20,197 bases of DNA from CAZSVI01 sp964610205 (GCA_964610205.1 CAZSVI010000067.1:1-20197), one strand, 5' to 3'; numbered from the stretch's first letter, positions 7,265 to 14,183 are shown. The notes: generated from the letters alone by a model not told the origin. Numbers and translations are program-made.

Positions 7265-9241
7265 TCATTCTTCCGGCCGTATTCCTTTATGAAGCCATTT
7301 TACAAACTGGGTTTCCGTAATGATTTTAATACCAAGTTCCTTCGCCTTTCTGTTTTTGGAAGAGTTTGACAATGCATCATTATTAATCAGATAATCTGTT
7401 TTTGAAGTTACCGAATCCATTGTTTTTCCTCCATTTGACTCTATGGCATTTTTTAACTCGTTTCTGTTCCTGAATTGCTCAACCGAGCCGGTAATTACAA
7501 ATTGTGTATTATTGAAAATAGCTTCATTACCGGTATCCAAAGTTTTTTCAAACTCTATTTCCCGTAAAATGTTTTTTATTTTCTCTTTGTTCTTATTATC
7601 ACTGAAGAAATTTATATAATCACGAGCCAGAACCTCACCAATACCATTAACTTCTATCAGTTCTTCATATGATGCTTTCTCAATGCGATTCCAATCATAT
7701 GAAAATTTCCTGCTTATGGATTTTGCGTTTGACAAACCGACATTTGGAATGCCTAAACTATACAGAAACCTTGCTGCATCTGCTTTTCTTGATTTATCGA
7801 CAGCCTCTGTCAGTTTTTTAAAAGATTTCTCTCCAAAGCCCTCCATTTCAACGATTTTTTCTTTATGCTCATTAATATTAAAAATATCCGCATACTCTTT
7901 TATTAACCCTTTTGCTACCAGCTTTTCAATTGTTGCTTCCGATAGTCCGTCAATTCCCAATGCATCCCTGCTGACGAAATGGGCAAGCGCTTTTATTTGC
8001 TTTGCCATGCATTCAGGATTAATACAATACAGCGTCTTTACACCGTTTTCCTGCCTTATCTGCGTAATACCGCTGCAAACAGGACAAATTTCAGGTATTT
8101 TAACCGTTCCGCTCCTGGTCATATTTCCTGCTACCTGAGGTATTATCATATTTGCCTTATACACTCCGATAATATCTCCGGTACCCAACTCCAGACCTTC
8201 CATGACACTGATATTGTGCACACTGGCCCTGCCTACAGTGGTTCCTTCAAGCTCCACCGGCTCAAAAACGGCGATAGGATTAATAAGCCCTGTTCTGGAA
8301 GCACTCCACTCAATTTCAAGAAGCTTTGTTTCCCTAACTTCATCCTCCCACTTAAAAGCTATTGAGTCTCTTGGAAATTTGGCCGTTGCACCTAATGATT
8401 CACCGTATTCAATATCATCATAGGCCAACACCAATCCATCCGCAGGATAATCATTTTTTTCAATCTGATCCGCAAACCATTTGACAGTTTCCTCCATAGC
8501 AGACGATTCAACTTCCTTATACCGGACAACATCAAACCCCTGATCCTTCAACCACTCAAGCCGAACTTTCCTTGAGTTGTTAAATTCCATGTTTTCGGCT
8601 TTTACAACTGAAAAAGCAAAAAAATGCACGTTCCTTTCGGCTGTAGTTCTGTTGTTAAGTTGCCGTACGGAACCGCTGCAGAGATTTCTCGGATTTTTAA
8701 ACTTCGCGTCAACATTTTCTATTTCATTGTTTATTCTGTTAAAATCGGAATAGCTGATAACCGCTTCCCCTCTTAATACCAGGTTTCCTTTGAACGGTAT
8801 GGAAACGGGTATATTCCGAAATACCTTTACATTATTGGTAATCACTTCCCCCACTTCACCATTCCCACGGGTAACAGCCTTAACCAGTCTTCCATTCATA
8901 TAAGTCAATACAATCGTAAGACCGTCCAGTTTCCATGAAACAATTCCTTTCCGTTCACCCAGCCATTCAATAAGCGAAACAATATCCTTGGTCTTGTCCA
9001 GGGAAAGCATTGGCTTTTCATGGTATTCCTTGGGCAAACTGGTAAGCAGTTCATATCCGACCCGAGCTGTCGGACTGCTTGATAAAACTATACCTGTTTC
9101 CTTTTCCGCCGCAAGCAATTCATCATACAACCTATCGTACTCAATGTTGGACATAATTTCTCTGTTTTCCTGATAATATGACCTGGCGGCTTCATTCAGT
9201 TTATCAACGGTTTGTCTCATCCACTGAAGCTTTTTATTCAT
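7265..9241 (-). CDS. ligA: NAD-dependent DNA ligase LigA, divergent form (658 aa)
   Basis: LigA seals nicks in replication and repair using NAD+. The domains run in order: Ia (about 1-65), then an adenylation domain with the nucleotidyl-lysine motif WKLDG (Lys104). RGNG (125-128), LRGEAV, FKNPRNLCSGSVRQL and IAFKW (Lys297) follow. Next come the OB fold, a zinc finger with CPVC and YCINPEC, helix-hairpin-helix repeats, and a C-terminal BRCT domain (about 580-658). Length is normal. Two positions depart from the textbook enzyme. RGDG reads RGNG, and motif IV, usually DGVVIK, reads DGLVLAY, so the conserved lysine is alanine. From memory, some clostridial LigA proteins share this form, so activity is likely retained. 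It is not next to pcrA, its common partner. The ATG has a GGAG site upstream. Confidence 0.92.
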   Translation of the reverse strand: MNKKLQWMRQTVDKLNEAARSYYQENREIMSNIEYDRLYDELLAAEKETGIVLSSSPTARVGYELLTSLPKEYHEKPMLSLDKTKDIVSLIEWLGERKGIVSWKLDGLTIVLTYMNGRLVKAVTRGNGEVGEVITNNVKVFRNIPVSIPFKGNLVLRGEAVISYSDFNRINNEIENVDAKFKNPRNLCSGSVRQLNNRTTAERNVHFFAFSVVKAENMEFNNSRKVRLEWLKDQGFDVVRYKEVESSAMEETVKWFADQIEKNDYPADGLVLAYDDIEYGESLGATAKFPRDSIAFKWEDEVRETKLLEIEWSASRTGLINPIAVFEPVELEGTTVGRASVHNISVMEGLELGTGDIIGVYKANMIIPQVAGNMTRSGTVKIPEICPVCSGITQIRQENGVKTLYCINPECMAKQIKALAHFVSRDALGIDGLSEATIEKLVAKGLIKEYADIFNINEHKEKIVEMEGFGEKSFKKLTEAVDKSRKADAARFLYSLGIPNVGLSNAKSISRKFSYDWNRIEKASYEELIEVNGIGEVLARDYINFFSDNKNKEKIKNILREIEFEKTLDTGNEAIFNNTQFVITGSVEQFRNRNELKNAIESNGGKTMDSVTSKTDYLINNDALSNSSKNRKAKELGIKIITETQFVKWLHKGIRPEE

Positions 9242-9277
9242 ATTCTTAACTCCACTTTGCTATATTCGGAACCTTTT

Positions 9278-10219
9278 CTATTCATCCACAAGAATCTTGA
9301 ATGTTCCTTCTTCCATGTAAGCTCCCATTGCCTCAAGAATCCGAATAGTGCCTTTCAGGATTCCCTCAACCATATCCTCCCGGAACTTATCGGATTCCAG
9401 GCGTTTATGATCCTCCTTATTCGTAATATATGCCGTCTCAACAAGAAGCGCGGGCATTTCGGTCAATCTCAGCACTCCAAAGTCTGCCTTTATTACTCCA
9501 TTGTTTTTTGTGTCGACAACTGCGGCAATTTCTTCAGACATCATCTGGGCAAACTGTTTACTGGTATATTCGCTATGAGTCTTCCCGTGATGATATACCT
9601 CCGTTCCATTGTACAGTTCCGCATTCTTACCCTCAAATCCATTCACATGGATACTGACAAAGAATGTAGCATTCACTTCATTGGCCATTCTGGGCCTGGC
9701 CCGAACGTCCTCCTTGTCATTTTGATGAAGATGCTTATCGGTTTCGCGTGTCATCACAACCTGGATTCCTGCCTCCTCCAACTTCATCCGGACTTTATGA
9801 CCGATATCCAGAACGATTTCCTTTTCATATAACCCTTCCAGATACGGCGATACTGTTCCCGGATCCTGTCCTCCATGTCCCGGATCCACAATAACAATCA
9901 CATTGGATACAGCTTTCCCCGGCGGAGGCGGCGTTGGTGTCGGTATTGGCGTGGGTGTCGGTGTCGGAACAGGCGTGGGTGTGGGTGCCGGAGCAGGTGA
10001 TGGCGTAGGTGACGGTGTGGGGGCTATCGCAGACATCACAGCCTTCACCGGTTGAAAATCCCCGCCCAGGATAGCATATAACGCAACCACGCATAAGAAC
10101 AGCGCAAGTAATACTGCTATAAACCTTGATACATTTGTTACGCGGTAACGTCTTGTTGGCTTGTTCGTTCTGATTTTGCCGGAATCCCGCTTACCTCTGA
10201 TGAAACTCAATTTTAACAT
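9278..10219 (-). CDS. Membrane-anchored N-acetylmuramoyl-L-alanine amidase with Pro/Thr linker (313 aa)
   Basis: This is an Amidase_3-type zinc amidase that cuts the bond between muramic acid and the stem peptide of peptidoglycan. A basic cytoplasmic tail (about 1-30) and one membrane helix (about 33-51) anchor it. A Pro/Thr/Ser/Ala linker at about 67-100 carries the catalytic domain (105-300) outside the cell. Zinc and catalytic residues are visible: His115 in DPGHGG, Glu132 in LYEKEI, His191 in SIHVNG, and Glu261 in LVETAYITN. CwlD-type cortex amidases are similar, but CwlD lacks a long PT linker, so no symbol is given. GGGAGGAG lies just before the ATG. It ends 36 nt upstream of ligA and may be co-transcribed with it. 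A PT linker would suit reaching through a thick wall. Confidence 0.9.
   Translation of the reverse strand: MLKLSFIRGKRDSGKIRTNKPTRRYRVTNVSRFIAVLLALFLCVVALYAILGGDFQPVKAVMSAIAPTPSPTPSPAPAPTPTPVPTPTPTPIPTPTPPPPGKAVSNVIVIVDPGHGGQDPGTVSPYLEGLYEKEIVLDIGHKVRMKLEEAGIQVVMTRETDKHLHQNDKEDVRARPRMANEVNATFFVSIHVNGFEGKNAELYNGTEVYHHGKTHSEYTSKQFAQMMSEEIAAVVDTKNNGVIKADFGVLRLTEMPALLVETAYITNKEDHKRLESDKFREDMVEGILKGTIRILEAMGAYMEEGTFKILVDE
9905..10020. repeat. GC-rich minisatellite encoding the Pro/Thr linker
   Basis: Imperfect repeats of GGTGTCGGTGT-like hexamers (plus strand) encode the alternating Pro-Thr/Ser/Ala linker of the amidase. Tracts of this kind gain and lose units by slippage, so linker length may vary between strains. 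Confidence 0.7.
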
Positions 10220-10381
10220 TTCTCCTCCCAGTCAGGTTGAATATACGTTCTTTATTAATATTTATTCATACCGTGCTATAAACCATTCCATATCAACCAT
10301 AAATGCAGTAAATATTATGAATTCAATGAGCGTTTGCACAAAATTGCAGAGTATTTATGCAACAACCCCTAATTAAACATC

Positions 10382-10414
10382 ATACTATAACTTAGTTTTG
10401 AGATAAAGCCCTTT
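10382..10414. repeat. 33-bp direct repeat, copy 1 (just after the nagA stop)
   Basis: ATACTATAACTTAG followed by TTTGAGATAAAGCCCTT recurs at 12071-12103 with about two or three mismatches and the same orientation. Both copies lie 20-35 nt beyond the stop codon of a minus-strand gene (nagA here, gpr there). On the minus strand this copy can form a short ATAAAG/CTTTAT hairpin, so a weak 3'-end signal is possible. Confidence 0.7.
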
Positions 10415-10436
10415 ATTCTCTCCGGTTCTCAAAACC

Positions 10437-11612
10437 TTAAAATAACCGGTTGCCTTTAATCATTACCATTTTTACATTTATATCATCATCAAATATTATA
10501 ATATCCGCATCTTTTCCCGGCACAAGGCTGCCCTTTGACTTATCAATGCCAATTATTCGGGCCGGGGTAGATGTCATCATTTTGACAGCTTCCTGTACGG
10601 TAACTTCGGCTTCTTTAACCATTGTCCTGACAAGACGGTCCGCTGTGGCGACGCTTCCTGCAAAAGCCGTTCTGTCCATAAGCTTAGCCACCCCACCCTC
10701 TACAATTACTCTCTGTCCGTCATTCAAGCTACCCAGAATACTTACACCTTCAGGCATACCTGCCGCTCTCATGGAATCTGTAACCAACGCTATCCTGTCG
10801 GAACCCTTAATTTTATATATCAGTTTTAGAAGACTTGCCGGGAGGTGACAGCCATCGGCTATAATCTCCACCGTCATTTCGTCAATCAGGAAGGCGCTTT
10901 CTATGACTCCGGCATATCTGTATGCATTTATTCTCCTAACTCCCGACATTCCTGAATACAGATGCGTTATATGGGTAAAACCATTTTCAAATGCTTCCAG
11001 CACATCTTCATATATCGCATCCGAATGGCCTATTGAAGTGAGAATATTGTTTTTCCTCATTTCCCTCGCGAACTCCATTGCGCCTTTCAGTTCAGGAGCG
11101 GCACTCCATCTTATAATGTCACCGGACCACTCCAATATTTGTTTATACTCGGCATCGTCAGGATTCCTGATATATCTGGGATCCTGGGCACCCTTCTGCG
11201 ACATGGCAAAATACGGACCTTCAAGATGAAGTCCAAGCATTTGGGCCCCTTTTTTATTTTTTGCGCAGGCGTTTCTAAATACAGAGAAGGTATTTTTTAG
11301 TTCCTCATTTGTGCTTGTGAGAGTAGTAGGCACTATAGATGTAGTACCATGACGCGCATGACTTTCCACTGCACCCAGATAAGCTTCTTCCACACCATCC
11401 ATAAAGTCGTGGCCTCCGCCGCCATGTGTATGGATATCTATAAATCCCGGGGCCACATATCTGTTTTCCGCATCTATTACAGCACCTTCACCAATAGCGA
11501 CATCCCCTGAGTGTACACCCGCTATTCTGCCGTCTTCTATTATTACACAACCGTTATTTATAACCCTGTAAGGAAATATGATTCTCCCGTTGGTTATTTT
11601 TATCCTATCCAT
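10437..11612 (-). CDS. nagA: N-acetylglucosamine-6-phosphate deacetylase (391 aa)
   Basis: NagA hydrolyses GlcNAc-6-phosphate to glucosamine-6-phosphate and acetate, feeding amino sugars into wall synthesis or glycolysis. It is an amidohydrolase of normal length. Metal and substrate motifs are present: HTHGGGGHDF (His61, His63), HLEGPY (Glu131), SIGHSDA (His196), THLYSGMS (His217), ADGCHLP, and VTDSMRAAG (Asp279). The usual HL(F/Y)NAM is HLYSGM here, so the substrate-contacting Asn is Ser. This may mark a subfamily with altered phosphate-sugar contacts. The start ATG at 11612 has AAAAGGGG 8 nt upstream, and a TTG two codons earlier is less likely. There is no nagB beside it; the gene stands alone behind its own promoter. 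It could serve recycling of peptidoglycan sugars. Confidence 0.9.
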   Translation of the reverse strand: MDRIKITNGRIIFPYRVINNGCVIIEDGRIAGVHSGDVAIGEGAVIDAENRYVAPGFIDIHTHGGGGHDFMDGVEEAYLGAVESHARHGTTSIVPTTLTSTNEELKNTFSVFRNACAKNKKGAQMLGLHLEGPYFAMSQKGAQDPRYIRNPDDAEYKQILEWSGDIIRWSAAPELKGAMEFAREMRKNNILTSIGHSDAIYEDVLEAFENGFTHITHLYSGMSGVRRINAYRYAGVIESAFLIDEMTVEIIADGCHLPASLLKLIYKIKGSDRIALVTDSMRAAGMPEGVSILGSLNDGQRVIVEGGVAKLMDRTAFAGSVATADRLVRTMVKEAEVTVQEAVKMMTSTPARIIGIDKSKGSLVPGKDADIIIFDDDINVKMVMIKGNRLF

Positions 11613-11622
11613 TTGCAAAACC

Positions 11623-11657
11623 CCTTTTCAAATTTAACGTCTTTTCAAACTTAACGC
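11623..11657. repeat. Tandem 17-18-bp repeat in the nagA leader
   Basis: CTTTTCAAATTTAACGT and CTTTTCAAACTTAACGCC lie head to tail between the nagA promoter and its ribosome site. On the minus strand this gives two GTTAARTTTGAAAAG boxes. They could be a repressor-binding pair or a simple duplication that includes part of the ribosome-site region. Confidence 0.55.
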
Positions 11658-11677
11658 CTTTTTTAAAACTATTAAGT

Positions 11678-11706
11678 ATACTAGCACTTTCTCTATCGGC
11701 GTACAA
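11678..11706 (-). promoter_or_regulatory. Sigma-A-type promoter of nagA
   Basis: On the minus strand TTGTAC (11706-11701) and TAGTAT (11683-11678) are separated by exactly 17 nt. Transcription would start near 11671, about 60 nt before the nagA ATG. Confidence 0.65.
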
Positions 11707-11760
11707 TATTGAATTATTAAGGGTTTTTAGAGCTTCCGGCTATTGCAATAACCCTTATTT

Positions 11761-12071
11761 GAATATACCGAGGAACCAAAATGGGCCCCCGCCCCACCTC
11801 TTAACATATTTTTACCAGAGGTGAAAAACGTGTGGTGGTGATACGGGTTTCCTCTATCAGGTGGTGGGCATATCCCCCACCTCGATATAACAACCTTGGA
11901 GCAAAGCTCCAAGAACGTTGTTGCTGTGTGATGGTTTTGCTGAAGCAAAACCTGCCGTTGCAATAACAACCTTATCACTTCGTGATAAGAACCTTGTTGC
12001 TGTGTGAAGCAATTACAAGTAATTGCTTCTGTTGCAATAACGGTGTGTTGCAATTGCTTCCGTTGTTATAA
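11761..12071 (-). repeat. Palindromic element, copy B (long, 311 bp, with hairpin cassette)
   Basis: Read on the minus strand it begins TTATAACAACGGAAGC and runs through GCAACACACCGTTAT. Two tandem ~75-bp units follow (plus coordinates 11963-12036 and 11887-11962), then the GC-rich right half shared with the copies at 13357-13572 and 17277-17405, ending near GGTTCCTCGGTATATTC. Right-half hairpins: AGGTGG/CCACCT (11859-11882) and CACCTCT/AGAGGTG (11795-11823). The element lies between gpr and nagA, downstream of gpr. A further degenerate fragment (GCTTCCGGCTATTGCAATAACCC) reaches to about 11731. A 108-codon frame crosses the element but has no ribosome site or family match. Confidence 0.85.
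11887..12036 (-). repeat. Two tandem units with constant linkers and variable perfect hairpins
   Basis: Unit 1 (11887-11962) and unit 2 (11963-12036) share the linkers ATAACAACCTT, GTTGTTGCTGTGTGA or CTTGTTGCTGTGTGA, and GTTGCA. The four palindromes between the linkers are different sequences. They are CTTGGAGC/GCTCCAAG (11895-11913), GGTTTTGCT/AGCAAAACC (11933-11952), CTTATCAC/GTGATAAG (11971-11989) and GAAGCAATTAC/GTAATTGCTTC (12006-12029). Every stem is perfectly paired. Confidence 0.85.
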
Positions 12072-12103
12072 TACTATAACTTAGCTTTGACATAAAGCCC
12101 TTA
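12071..12103. repeat. 33-bp direct repeat, copy 2 (just after the gpr stop)
   Basis: This is the partner of the repeat at 10382-10414, in the same orientation. It abuts the left end of element copy B. See copy 1 for the comparison. Confidence 0.7.
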
Positions 12104-12136
12104 ACCATAAATGTTTAAGTCATTCTTATGAAAACC

Positions 12137-13144
12137 CTATTGCAAATAGCGGTCAATATCACTAAAATCTATATTTTTGTGTAAAGCTATATTTATACCA
12201 TTAGCCACAACCTTTGAAACCCGCTCAATCACTTCATCCATTTCCTTTGGAGTTACCACCAGATTCCTTCCGTAAGGCTCAAGTACTTCCCGTATCATAT
12301 TATACTTGTCGTTATCTTCAAGATCCTTAAGCATTTTGTAGAATTCCGTACCTTCTTTTGAATGGGACATCAGACTTTCAATTACAAGTTCAATGGTATC
12401 ATTCGCCATTGTTGCCGCATCTACCACTGTTGGAACACCTATAGCTATTACCGTTACTCCCATAGTATTTTTTGAAAGTTCCGCCCTTTTATTGCCAACA
12501 CCGGAGCCCGGTGAGATTCCGGTATCCGCAATCTGGATGGTTGTATTAATACGGTTCATCTTTCTGGAAGCCAGGGCATCAATCGCAATTATTAACGCGG
12601 GTTTAACCCTTTCAACAACGCCTCTTACAATATCACTTGTTTCAATTCCCGTTAAACCCAATACCCCCGGCGCTATTGCGCAAACCGGTCTTACGCCGTC
12701 ATCCACCTGTTCGGGCAGATATTCGTGCAAATGCCTGGTGACCATCAAATAGGACGAAACTTTAGGGCCCAGCGCATCGGGTGTAATATTCCAGTTTCCC
12801 AATCCGACTACGAGAACCGTATCCATCTCACCAAGATGTATCAGACGCTGGAGTTCAAATGCAACCGCCCGGCAGGTATTCTCATACAAATCCCTGTCGT
12901 TTTCCTTTAATCTCGGAACATCCAATGTAATATAGTTCCCCATTGGCTTTCCAATACTTTTTTCCCCAACGGGAGAGGTTATTTTTACTCTTGTCACATG
13001 AATATTCTCATTTCCGTCCTCCTCCACCTCTACTCCTTCCCCATATGGGTGTGTTATCTCACCTCCGAAACGCTTAATATCCGCCTGGTTTTTCTCATGC
13101 ACCTCCAGCGCAAGGTCTGTCCGAATTCCTGTATACTGTTCCAT
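12137..13144 (-). CDS. gpr: Germination protease GPR (335 aa)
   Basis: GPR is the spore aspartic endopeptidase (family A25) that degrades small acid-soluble spore proteins at germination. The N-terminus YTGIRTDLALE resembles the pro-segment with its self-processing site, so the protein is made as a zymogen in the forespore. Catalytic aspartates are expected at Asp123 (GLGNWNITPDALGP) and Asp189 (IIAIDALASR), matching Asp127 and Asp193 of the Bacillus megaterium enzyme. Other family blocks include GIETSDIVRGVV, NTTIQIADTGISPGSGVGN and GVPTVVDA. Length is normal. The start has a TTAGGAGGG site upstream. It is transcribed divergently from rpsT, as in many Firmicutes. A forespore (sigma-G) promoter is expected, but no clear pair was seen. 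Confidence 0.97.
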   Translation of the reverse strand: MEQYTGIRTDLALEVHEKNQADIKRFGGEITHPYGEGVEVEEDGNENIHVTRVKITSPVGEKSIGKPMGNYITLDVPRLKENDRDLYENTCRAVAFELQRLIHLGEMDTVLVVGLGNWNITPDALGPKVSSYLMVTRHLHEYLPEQVDDGVRPVCAIAPGVLGLTGIETSDIVRGVVERVKPALIIAIDALASRKMNRINTTIQIADTGISPGSGVGNKRAELSKNTMGVTVIAIGVPTVVDAATMANDTIELVIESLMSHSKEGTEFYKMLKDLEDNDKYNMIREVLEPYGRNLVVTPKEMDEVIERVSKVVANGINIALHKNIDFSDIDRYLQ

Positions 13145-13331
13145 AGATACCCTCCTAATTGGCTGTTGAAACTGACATCAGCCCGATATTGTTATTAACA
13201 GGAAACGCTGCTTGCTCATCAAAACTTCTTCAATTCCATCATATAAAACCGGCCGTTATTAAGCCCTGCGCCTCCTACAACAAGTATTCTTTACATTTGG
13301 TGACAAAATATAATACAAAACAAAAAATTCC

Positions 13332-13360
13332 TTGCCAAACATAAATCTTCATGCTATTAT
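13332..13360 (+). promoter_or_regulatory. Sigma-A-type promoter of rpsT, touching the palindromic element
   Basis: TTGCCA (13332-13337), a 17-nt spacer, then TATTAT (13355-13360). The predicted start is near 13367, at the GGAAGC core of element copy C. The left end of the element (TTATGACAATGG) therefore overlaps the -10 box and the whole element is transcribed as leader. Confidence 0.75.
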
Positions 13361-13572
13361 GACAATGGAAGCAATTGCTTGCAATTGCAACACACCGTTA
13401 TATCGAGGCGGGAGCAGAGGATTTTGCTGTGTAAAATCCAGCAATGGGCGACCCGCAAGCAATGCTCACCGCCTGATGAAGATAATCGATACCCGCCGCC
13501 ACACGTTTTTTGCCTCTGGTAAAAATACGTTAAGAGGTGTGGCGGGGACCCATCTTGGTTCCTCGTTATATT
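13357..13572 (+). repeat. Palindromic element, copy C, forming the rpsT leader
   Basis: It begins TTATGACAATGGAAGC, has GCAATTGC twice, then GCAACACACCGTTATATCGAGG and the GC-rich right half ending GGTTCCTCGTTATA. Hairpin 1 is AGGCGG+GAGCA (13406-13416) pairing with TGCTC+CCGCCT (13463-13474). It holds an inner stem GGATTTT/AAAATCC (13419-13439) that copy B lacks. Hairpin 2 is GCCTCT/AGAGGT around GGTAAAAATACGTTA, with an outer GCCACAC/GTGTGGC stem. Against copy B the outer stem differs by a compensated base pair (AGGTGG/CCACCT there). A 95-codon frame crosses it and is rejected as a gene. Confidence 0.85.
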
Positions 13573-13605
13573 GTGTGTTGACTAATTATCGGGAGGTGAG
13601 TATAA

Positions 13606-13875
13606 ATGCCGAATATTAAATCTGCTGAAAAAAGAGTTAAAATTACGAAAACCAGGACGGAACAAAACAAAGTAAAACGCTCGGAATTAAAAACAACAAT
13701 CCGTCATTTTCGTGAAGGGCTGACAGCAAATGCTGAAGGCAAACAAGAACTGTTAACTTCAGCAATTAAAAAGATAGATAAAGCGGCTTCAAGGAAGTTG
13801 ATCCATAAAAACACAGCCTCCAGAAAGAAGTCACAGCTTATGAAAGCCTTTAATGCCTCACAGGCGTCCGAATAA
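13606..13875 (+). CDS. rpsT: 30S ribosomal protein S20 (89 aa)
   Basis: S20 binds 16S rRNA early in small-subunit assembly. The protein is small, very basic and helical, beginning MPNIKSAEKRVKITKTRTEQN, with a C-terminal IHKNTASRKKSQLMKAFN typical of the family. GGGAGGTGAG precedes the ATG with normal spacing. It is the only plus-strand gene in the window and stands alone between its promoter and a strong terminator. Its leader is long for such a gene, about 240 nt, and consists mostly of a structured copy of the dispersed palindromic element. S20 is autoregulated in E. coli, so whether this leader affects translation is an open question. Confidence 0.98.
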   Translation: MPNIKSAEKRVKITKTRTEQNKVKRSELKTTIRHFREGLTANAEGKQELLTSAIKKIDKAASRKLIHKNTASRKKSQLMKAFNASQASE

Positions 13876-13924
13876 TAAAAGGTATGTGCTTCTGTCGCAT
13901 GTGCCTTTAAATATTGTGTGTAAT

Positions 13925-13954
13925 AAAACCGTACTTTTCATAGTACGGTTTTTA
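13925..13954 (+). terminator. Rho-independent terminator of rpsT
   Basis: An 11-bp stem AAAACCGTACT/AGTACGGTTTT with a 6-nt loop ends in a T-run (TTTTTA), 50 nt after the rpsT stop. Confidence 0.9.
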
Positions 13955-13987
13955 TAACAACGAAAGCAATTGCTTACGTTGTTATAA
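13952..13987. repeat. Palindromic element, copy E (minimal, 36 bp)
   Basis: TTATAACAACG and CGTTGTTATAA flank AAAGCAATTGCTTA. The whole is a palindrome of two 18-nt arms with one mismatch and no loop. It looks like the two ends of the longer element joined, and it begins inside the T-run of the rpsT terminator. Confidence 0.85.
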
Positions 13988-14004
13988 GCTGAACTAAATT
14001 TTTG

Positions 14005-14077
14005 TGTCATTCTGAGTGAAACAAAGAATCTTTACCCCAGGAATGAGCAAGCTCCTTCGCTAACACTCAGGATGACA
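14005..14077. repeat. Dispersed intergenic palindrome of the TGTCATTCTGAG type
   Basis: TGTCATTCTGAGTG (14005-14018) is inverted as CACTCAGGATGACA (14064-14077) with one mismatch. Inner segments AAAGAATC and TCCTTCGCTAA lie between. From memory, near-identical TGTCATTCTGAG...CTCAGGATGACA palindromes occur between genes in many unrelated bacteria. I cannot verify copy number here. Confidence 0.65.
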
Positions 14078-14183
14078 GTCTTGGTATTTTCCCTCTTGCC
14101 GTACTTCCTTAACAGCCTGTCACTGGTCGCATCATACTCAGTCATAAGTAATGAAAAAAACCTCTATACAGGTATATGTCCAT

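Noticed and set aside
7683..8365. Long plus-strand frames opposite ligA
   Set aside because: They are shadows of the ligase zinc-finger and adenylation regions, without ribosome sites.
9212..9832. 206-codon plus-strand frame opposite the amidase gene
   Set aside because: It is antisense to clear amidase motifs (DPGHGG, SIHVNG, LVETAYITN) and has no recognisable domain.
11887..12036. CRISPR-like array
   Set aside because: There are only two units, the variable parts are self-complementary hairpins and not unique spacers, and no cas genes are present.
11727..12053. 108-codon minus-strand frame crossing element copy B
   Set aside because: It has no ribosome site or known family and lies wholly on the repeat. 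The matching frame in copy C is also open (both read HTFF.SGKN.LRG.AG.H.GSS), but the differences are mostly amino-acid-changing, so constraint looks structural and not coding.
13145..13331. Sigma-G promoter for gpr
   Set aside because: A forespore promoter is expected, but no -35/-10 pair with acceptable sequence and spacing was found, so none is listed.
13332..13619. 95-codon plus-strand frame upstream of rpsT
   Set aside because: It begins at the promoter -35, crosses element copy C and runs into rpsT out of frame, with no ribosome site. It is the leader, not a gene.
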